DNA from: Candidatus Rifleibacteriota bacterium
GTDB lineage: Bacteria; Muiribacteriota; Ozemobacteria; Ozemobacterales; Ozemobacteraceae
Reading direction: 5' to 3'
NCBI GenBank assembly: GCA_018818125.1
Contig: JAHISQ010000054.1
Span: forward strand, 1 to 64,000
DNA: 64,000 bases
The notes under the pieces were generated by a model, which had not been told where the DNA came from, ran no database searches, and was given only the letters and a program-made list of their open reading frames with translations. The position numbers and the translations under genes were made by a program. Below, in pieces: positions 58,722 to 64,000 of the stretch (its first letter is position 1; every line of letters starts with the position of its first letter).

Positions 58722-60680
58722 ATGGTTCAACGAGTTATCAGACTGTATGCTTCTGAATTTCCTGATAGCGAACCTTTTGTCTCGTTTTTTCGCCGACCTG
58801 ATGTAAGAACCGTTTTACTCAAAACAGATGATTTTTTCGACCAGAAGGAACCCGAAGAAGGCAGCATTTTTTTCTTACACGAAACCGCTGTCAACTCAAA
58901 CCTGCTCAAATTTCTCGCGTATTTTGACAAGACCAGTATGACGTTGCCATTGATCTTGATTGGCAACAAATTCAATCAAAGTTACCTTGAGCACCTTTTT
59001 TCAAACAGAGCATTTGCTTACATCAGGCTTCCAGTAACAGAAACAGAACTTTACGAGGCAACTTGTAAAGTCAGAGCTGGACAAGCATCTTTTGTACCTG
59101 TTCACGATTTTGAAAAAGAGCTTCAGACAGCAAAAAAAAATATCGACGCGCTGCACAAAATAGGCATTGCTCTTTCTTCAGAAGGCGACCATGACAAGCT
59201 ACTGGAGCTTATTCTAACACAGAGTCGCAACATCGCCGGAGCCGATGCCGGCAGCCTCTACCTCCTTGAGAGCGAAGATCAGCTGCGCTTCAAACTTTCG
59301 CAGAATGTTTCGCTCGACTGGTCAGTCAAAGAGAATTCGGTGTTGCCGGTTAATGAGCACAGTATCTGTGGGCATACAGCAAGCTCAAAAGAACCGGTTA
59401 ATCTACTTGACGCCTATGATATTCCAAACACATTCCCGTTTACTTTCAACATAAGCTACGACCAAAAATCTGGATATCGTTCAAAATCAATGCTGGCTGT
59501 CCCCATGCGCAATAAAAACGGAGAAGTCCTGGGTGTCGTTCAGCTCATCAACAAACGTGCCGATTACGAAGAGAAAATTGCCGGGCAACCGCTGGGAATA
59601 GATCAGATCAGACCGTTCGATCACGACGACGTTGAACTGCTCTGCAGTCTTGCTTCACAGGCTGCTGTCGCACTTGAAAATTCGCGTCTCTATCATGATA
59701 TCAAAAGGCTTTTCGAAGGTTTTGTCAAAGCCTCGATTGTTGCAATCGAATCGCGCGATCCAACTACTCATGGGCACTCTGAGCGTGTGGCAGAGCTCAC
59801 CATTGCTCTGGCCCGCGAAATCAACAATGTTGACAATGGTGGTCTTGCCAATATCGACTTCGACCAGAAAAAGCTGACCGAATTGCGCTATGCAGCACTG
59901 TTGCACGACTTTGGCAAGGTCGGCGTATGTGAAAACGTTCTGGTTAAAGCAAAAAAACTATTTCCATACGAACTTGATAGCCTTAAAGAACGCTTTCGCT
60001 ATATTAAAAAGTCGCTCGAAGCCGACTTTTATCGAGAATGTCTCGAATATACCCTTGAAAATAGTATTGAGCGTTTCCTGCTGATCAGACCTTCTCTTGA
60101 GGCCGCCTTCAGAAGTCGCATTTTCGAAGTTCAGGAGACTCTAGATTTTCTGATTAAGGCGAATGAGCCTTCAGTGCTGGATGATGGCAATTTTAACCGA
60201 CTGCTGGAACTTGGTAAAAAGCATCATCTCGGGCGTGACGGACTTCTAACACCGATGCTGACCGAACGCGAAACCCATGTTCTTTCGATTCGTCGAGGAT
60301 CACTCTCTGAAGCCGAAAGAATTGAAATAGAATCACATGTTCGCCACACTTTCAATTTTCTTTCAAAGATTCCCTGGACCAAGGATCTCAACCGCATACC
60401 TGAGATTGCCTATGCTCACCACGAAAAGCTCAATGGTCGAGGCTACCCAAACCATCTTTCAGGAAATGAGATCCCTATCGAATCCCAGTTGCTCTGCGTT
60501 GCCGACATTTTCGACGCGCTGACCGCACAGGATCGTCCGTACAAACCCGCGGTGTCGGTACAGAAGGCAATAGACATTCTCTACATGGATGTAGATCAGA
60601 ACCACATAAACCGGGATATCGTCGATGTTTTTGTAAAAAAACAGATCTATCGGGTAATCGAAGGACGCATGTTTCGCTGA
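58722..60680 (+). CDS. GAF/HD-GYP protein with a large insertion
   Basis: 652 residues. Residues 1-130 form a compact alpha/beta region with a receiver-like feel but no recognised Asp pocket. A GAF domain follows (about 145-320). The HD-GYP domain starts near 340 (ESRDPTTHGHSERVAELTIA). HDFGKVG is at about 394 and AHHEKLNGRGYP at about 565: about 170 residues apart, against 50-60 usually. The extra 110 or so residues are helical and charged. Catalytic residues look intact, so it should be a cyclic-di-GMP phosphodiesterase with regulation through the insertion. ATG 58722 follows GGGGGA; an in-frame ATG 36 codons upstream lacks one. Confidence 0.88.
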   Translation: MVQRVIRLYASEFPDSEPFVSFFRRPDVRTVLLKTDDFFDQKEPEEGSIFFLHETAVNSNLLKFLAYFDKTSMTLPLILIGNKFNQSYLEHLFSNRAFAYIRLPVTETELYEATCKVRAGQASFVPVHDFEKELQTAKKNIDALHKIGIALSSEGDHDKLLELILTQSRNIAGADAGSLYLLESEDQLRFKLSQNVSLDWSVKENSVLPVNEHSICGHTASSKEPVNLLDAYDIPNTFPFTFNISYDQKSGYRSKSMLAVPMRNKNGEVLGVVQLINKRADYEEKIAGQPLGIDQIRPFDHDDVELLCSLASQAAVALENSRLYHDIKRLFEGFVKASIVAIESRDPTTHGHSERVAELTIALAREINNVDNGGLANIDFDQKKLTELRYAALLHDFGKVGVCENVLVKAKKLFPYELDSLKERFRYIKKSLEADFYRECLEYTLENSIERFLLIRPSLEAAFRSRIFEVQETLDFLIKANEPSVLDDGNFNRLLELGKKHHLGRDGLLTPMLTERETHVLSIRRGSLSEAERIEIESHVRHTFNFLSKIPWTKDLNRIPEIAYAHHEKLNGRGYPNHLSGNEIPIESQLLCVADIFDALTAQDRPYKPAVSVQKAIDILYMDVDQNHINRDIVDVFVKKQIYRVIEGRMFR

Positions 60681-60698
60681 TCTTGCCTGCTACAAAAC

Positions 60699-61277
60699 TC
60701 AGTCTTCGTGATAAATGAAGTCTATGCAGACTGTGGCTGCCAGGCTAATCAGATTCATCGAAGTGTCTGCATGAATATCAACTTCATAGGTGTCAGCACT
60801 AGTCAAGAGCTCTTTTAAGAATCCTTCGGATTTATGGCGAATGGTTGCAACGGGATTACCATTGTTATCCTTGAACTGAAAATTTCTGAAACGCCAGCCC
60901 CCGTTGATCACACCAAGCTGTTGCCCATTGCCATCTTCGACAACGATACCGGGACTCAGCATCGAAAAGCGTTGCTTGAGCAGACAAAGCACTTTACCAT
61001 CAGCGCCGCGAACGGTAAAGACCGATTTGGTCAGGGCAGCCGGGCGCGAGATATCAAGCACCGGAGCACCCTGTGGATCACGCATGGTAAGCTTAGCCGA
61101 CAAAAAGGCCTTGTCGAGAAAGGCACGAGCAATCGACTGCACCATGCCGGCTTCTTCGTCAATGCTGCCAAGTGTAATGCTGTTTTGCGGATCCAAAATA
61201 ACATAGGACTCACCAAGCTTGGTGGCTCCGACCAGTTCCTTGACGATATATTTATGTTTCATAGCGATGGTGGCCAT
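60699..61277 (-). CDS. LURP/scramblase-like protein
   Basis: 192 residues starting MATIAMKHKYIVKELVGATK with AGGAG upstream. Repeated short strands (VLCLLKQRFSMLSPGIVVED, VINGGWRFRNFQFKD, VATIRHKSEGF) and the hydrophobic end (ISLAATVCIDFIYHED) match the LURP-one/phospholipid-scramblase superfamily (twelve-stranded barrel around a helix). Bacterial members have no defined function. Second gene after the secreted protein 61288-62127. Confidence 0.75.
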   Translation of the reverse strand: MATIAMKHKYIVKELVGATKLGESYVILDPQNSITLGSIDEEAGMVQSIARAFLDKAFLSAKLTMRDPQGAPVLDISRPAALTKSVFTVRGADGKVLCLLKQRFSMLSPGIVVEDGNGQQLGVINGGWRFRNFQFKDNNGNPVATIRHKSEGFLKELLTSADTYEVDIHADTSMNLISLAATVCIDFIYHED

Positions 61278-61287
61278 ATTTTCTCCT

Positions 61288-62127
61288 CTACCAGACCCTG
61301 ACGGCCAGGTTACTTGCCCACTCAAATGGCTCTACGCCGAATTTGCTGGCTTCATCAAGCATTTCACCATAATTTTTGTCAGACAACGCCGCCTTGATTT
61401 TGGTGAAATCTGGTATTTCACCGGACTTTATGCCACAGCTGGCAAATGTTTTCCGCCAGGCATCCTTCTTGTTCTTGTCTTCGGTGTTCTGCCAGGCTGC
61501 TCTTATCATATACCAGGTAATATGAAAATCCTCGAGAGCTTCTTTGTCTTCCTTGCTCATGGTAGCAAAGTTTTTCATGATTGTATCATTGATGGCAGCA
61601 GTAGCCGTGGCATCGTAACGGACTGCCTGATCAGGCTGAGCAAGAAAAGCCAGATATTCGGCAAAGCCTTCGAGCGCCTGTACTGTTACAAAAATTTCGC
61701 CTTCTTCAAGCACATGTTTGAAGCTCTCGTTCTGCAGCCGGGTAAACAGTTGAGCTGCCACATCTTCTGTTGCTTCTGCAGCGGTTTTCTGAAAGTCCTT
61801 TTCGAGATCGCTCTGAATATCTCCGAGCTGGTTTTCATCCAGGTCAGGCAGAGAACCTGCGAGCGGAACCGCCTCGAGAAAATCTTCCTTTTCCTCTTTG
61901 GTCATACCGGAACATTCTTCAGTTATCATTGCCAGGAATGAATCTTTTTGAACAACAGTCAATCTTGTAGAAAGCACAAACTCAAGCAGACGAATGTGGC
62001 AGTCTACGGCAAAAGCTGTTATTGGAGGCTCACCCGGCACAATGATTTTTTCTTCAGCATGAAGTAAAACACCTGTGAATATAAGCGCAATTACAAGCAG
62101 AAAAGTGACCGGCAGAACCTTTTTCAT
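61288..62127 (-). CDS. Secreted helical protein
   Basis: 279 residues. Signal peptide MKKVLPVTFLLVIALIFTGV...HA, then an acidic all-helical domain with no recognised family. GGAGTG precedes ATG 62127. Ends 10 bases before the LURP-like gene, so the two form an operon. Confidence 0.7.
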   Translation of the reverse strand: MKKVLPVTFLLVIALIFTGVLLHAEEKIIVPGEPPITAFAVDCHIRLLEFVLSTRLTVVQKDSFLAMITEECSGMTKEEKEDFLEAVPLAGSLPDLDENQLGDIQSDLEKDFQKTAAEATEDVAAQLFTRLQNESFKHVLEEGEIFVTVQALEGFAEYLAFLAQPDQAVRYDATATAAINDTIMKNFATMSKEDKEALEDFHITWYMIRAAWQNTEDKNKKDAWRKTFASCGIKSGEIPDFTKIKAALSDKNYGEMLDEASKFGVEPFEWASNLAVRVW

Positions 62128-62157
62128 AGCTTCACTCCGTCAGACTCAGATAAACCC

Positions 62158-62186
62158 ATGATAATGGTTAAACCCGTTTTGGTCAA
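62158..62186 (-). promoter_or_regulatory. Promoter of the secreted/LURP-like gene pair
   Basis: Minus strand TTGACC (62186-62181), 17-nt spacer, TATCAT (62163-62158); leader of about 23 nt with GGAGTG. Confidence 0.7.
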
Positions 62187-62560
62187 CTATGCCAAAAGCA
62201 GGCAGAAATTCTCGCAAAGCGTTACACAGATCGACCACATAGCGTCTAAATAAAGAGTCACGCGCGCATCCCCCCCTCACTAATTCAGTTTTTCTTGTCA
62301 TTTATAGTGGTTGCGTTGCGATTTGGCAGCGATTTGCCTGCAGACAACAGATCTCATTCACTGTGCCAACAAGATTATCGAAAAAAGGAAGTGATTTTGG
62401 TTTTTCACAGTACAATAAAACCGAATCAAAACGAATGTGTGCACGACACACTCAACATTTTTTTCAGACAAAAAAACAAGAAGCCTGGTTCTTAAACACA
62501 AAATTCTCACCAACTCTTATTTCTTAAACTCACCGGAAATTTCTGGTTTCTAATTGAAGT

Positions 62561-62590
62561 TTGGCATGACAGCCATGTCTGTGGTATTTT
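62561..62590 (+). promoter_or_regulatory. Promoter of the OPT transporter gene
   Basis: TTGGCA (62561-62566), 18-nt spacer, TATTTT (62585-62590) with TGG just before it (extended -10). Leader of about 20 nt contains GAGGAG. Confidence 0.5.
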
Positions 62591-62618
62591 GTCGCCTAAG
62601 CACACAAGAGGAGAAAAT

Positions 62619-64000
62619 ATGAGTCAGAAAGATAGACTTTCGCCAAAAGCCTACGAGGTTGGAGACGGCAAAGATTACCCAAGCTTTGTTCCATCCAACG
62701 AATCCCCGCTTGAGTTTACTCTTAAGGCCGTCGTAATCGGCATGGTCATCGGCTCGGTGTTTGGAGCCGCCAACGCCTACCTTGGCCTGAAAGTCGGCCT
62801 CACCGTTTCAGCGTCAATTCCAGCTGCTGTAATGGCCGTTGCCATTTTTCGCATCTTTTTCAAACAGGGCACTATTCTCGAAACCAACATCGTGCAAACC
62901 GTCGGTTCTGCGGGTGAATCACTGGCAGCCGGCGTTATTTTCACGATTCCTGCGTTCTTTATCTGGGGCTTTGAACCTTCCAAGCTTGAAATTACCGTGA
63001 TTGCCATTGTCGGCGGAGCTATCGGCGTGCTTTTCATGATCCCGCTACGCCGCTATCTGATCGTGCAGGAACACGGCAAATTGCCATATCCGGAAGGAAC
63101 CGCCTGCGCAGAAGTCCTGATTGCAGGCCAAGGCGACATATCAAAAGCTAAAACCCTGTTTCAAGGGATGGGTATTGGAGCTCTTTACCAGGCACTTATG
63201 CACAGCCGCCTCTTCGGACTCTGGAGCAAAGAGCCGGCCACCCATATTCCGGGTTTCAAAGGCGCAGAAATTGGCGCAGAAGTGACCCCTGAACTGCTCG
63301 GAGTTGGCTACATTATCGGACCACAGATTTCAGCCATCATGCTCAGCGGCGGTATCTTCGGCTGGCTGGTCTTGATACCGCTGATATGCCTGTTCGGCGA
63401 GCACTGCACCTCACCAATCTATCCCGAAGTCAGCAATCTCATCAAAGATATGGGTCCAGGACAGATCTGGTCACGCTATATTCGCTACATTGGCGCCGGT
63501 GGCGTTGCGTTTGCCGGCATCTTTTCTCTGATCAAATCTATCCCGGTGATTATCTCGAGTTTTAAAGCCGGCTTCTCGCAACTCGGCAAAAATGCCGGTG
63601 AAACTACAACTGTCAGAACAGACCTGGATCTACCGATCAGCGTAGTCATCGGCGGCTCTCTATTTCTGGCTCTTGTAGCGACCATTTTTCTTAACGTGAC
63701 TATCTTTCATTCATTCAGCATGTCTGCAATCGCAGGTGTGCTGATCGTTGTTTTCGGCTTCTTTTTTGTAACCGTATCATCTCGTATCGTCGGACTGCTT
63801 GGTTCTTCATCAAATCCGATTTCCGGCATGACGATTGCGACGCTGCTGCTGACCTGCCTCATTTTCATTCTCGCCGGCATGGCGGGTATGCCGAATGTTA
63901 AAATTGCTATTCTTACCGTTGGTGCCTTTGTCTGCATCGCTGCCGCGATCGCCGGCGATACCTCTCAAGATCTGAAAACAGGCTTTTTGATTGGCGCAAC
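62619..64000 (+). CDS. OPT family oligopeptide transporter (5' part, cut by window end)
   Basis: 460 codons are visible, without stop, to the window edge. The start [15 protein letters not shown] has GAGGAGA eight bases ahead. Features of the OPT (PF03169, TIGR00733-type) family: [64 protein letters not shown]. At least nine membrane helices are visible. Such proteins take up oligopeptides or metal chelates with protons. A full protein would be about 600-680 residues. Confidence 0.93.
   Translation, partial: MSQKDRLSPKAYEVGDGKDYPSFVPSNESPLEFTLKAVVIGMVIGSVFGAANAYLGLKVGLTVSASIPAAVMAVAIFRIFFKQGTILETNIVQTVGSAGESLAAGVIFTIPAFFIWGFEPSKLEITVIAIVGGAIGVLFMIPLRRYLIVQEHGKLPYPEGTACAEVLIAGQGDISKAKTLFQGMGIGALYQALMHSRLFGLWSKEPATHIPGFKGAEIGAEVTPELLGVGYIIGPQISAIMLSGGIFGWLVLIPLICLFGEHCTSPIYPEVSNLIKDMGPGQIWSRYIRYIGAGGVAFAGIFSLIKSIPVIISSFKAGFSQLGKNAGETTTVRTDLDLPISVVIGGSLFLALVATIFLNVTIFHSFSMSAIAGVLIVVFGFFFVTVSSRIVGLLGSSSNPISGMTIATLLLTCLIFILAGMAGMPNVKIAILTVGAFVCIAAAIAGDTSQDLKTGFLIGA

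Larger units (their letters stand above)
62128..62618. other. Intergenic region between divergent genes
   Basis: 491 bases without a convincing gene. It holds the promoter of the minus-strand pair near 62158-62186 and that of the OPT gene near 62561-62590. The rest is AT-rich; a 66-codon frame at 62295 has no ribosome site and unusual composition, so I do not call it. Confidence 0.6.

Noticed and set aside
62295..62495. A 66-codon frame in the OPT upstream gap
   Set aside because: No ribosome binding site or promoter in the right place, unusual composition and no recognisable domain.

Overview
The window looks like a core chromosomal segment of a diderm (outer-membrane) bacterium from a poorly sampled lineage. 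Envelope markers are two S-layer-homology (SLH) porins, other beta-barrel proteins, an LptF/LptG-type permease and a lipoprotein. They sit beside genes best known from Firmicutes-like genomes: YaaR, SpoVG, RapZ, YitT, RqcH, and an RsbW-like kinase with a STAS antagonist. Very long TPR proteins are unusually common. This mix fits a deep candidate phylum of the Riflebacteria/Ozemobacteria kind, but that is inference. I see no phage, plasmid, CRISPR or transposase genes.

Layout. 1-911: degenerate non-coding stretch with two hairpins and possible gene remnants. 912-5834 (-): operon of a DnaB-like ATPase, a TPR protein and a HEAT-like protein, divergent from an Rrf2 regulator (5979). 6607-10688 (-): LolA-like secreted protein, RqcH, TolB-like propeller. 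10813-12814 (+): small membrane protein and a WecA-like/GT26 fusion. 12958-19278 (-): secreted protein, DUF4160/DUF2442 pair and the two SLH porins with matching promoters, about 275-nt leaders and terminators. 19279-28504 (-): long operon argS, Zn-ribbon TPR protein, anti-sigma kinase, STAS, tmk, GGDEF protein, yaaR, rapZ; lptF lies upstream. 29827-31233 (+): J-like/TPR/double cold-shock protein. 31314-32616 (-): ABC ATPase and HD protein. 32806-34882 (+): lipoate-type transferase, outer-membrane protein, SpoVG, then tRNA-Gln. 35153-40859 (+): short GlmU, Prs, TPR lipoprotein, small membrane protein, radical SAM. 40866-42890 (-): envelope operon with SLH-like, AMIN, STN and carboxypeptidase-regulatory domains. 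43039 (+): CapD-like dehydratase. 45089-49399 (-): HD-GYP protein, degenerate YmdB relative, beta-barrel. 49525 (+): sigma54 activator. 50991-57398 (-): sensor, two TPR proteins and a CHASE2-GAF-GGDEF protein. 57468-60680 (+): zinc ribbon, YitT, GAF/HD-GYP. 60699-62127 (-): LURP/scramblase-like protein and a secreted protein. 62619-end (+): OPT transporter, cut by the window edge.

How it fits together. Cyclic-di-GMP turnover is a theme: two GGDEF proteins with GGEEF and I-sites, and two HD-GYP proteins. Envelope construction is the other: SLH porins, polysaccharide enzymes, Lpt permease, barrels, AMIN/STN proteins. Housekeeping genes (argS, tmk, prs, glmU, rapZ, tRNA-Gln) are interleaved with these. 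Several genes have consensus-like -35/-10 hexamers whose -10 ends only 5-9 nt before the start codon, which suggests frequent leaderless transcription. The items most worth follow-up are the paired structured leaders of the SLH porins, the J-like/TPR/cold-shock fusion, the YmdB-family protein that has lost its metal ligands, the DnaB paralogue in a TPR/HEAT operon, and the WecA-like/GT26 fusion.
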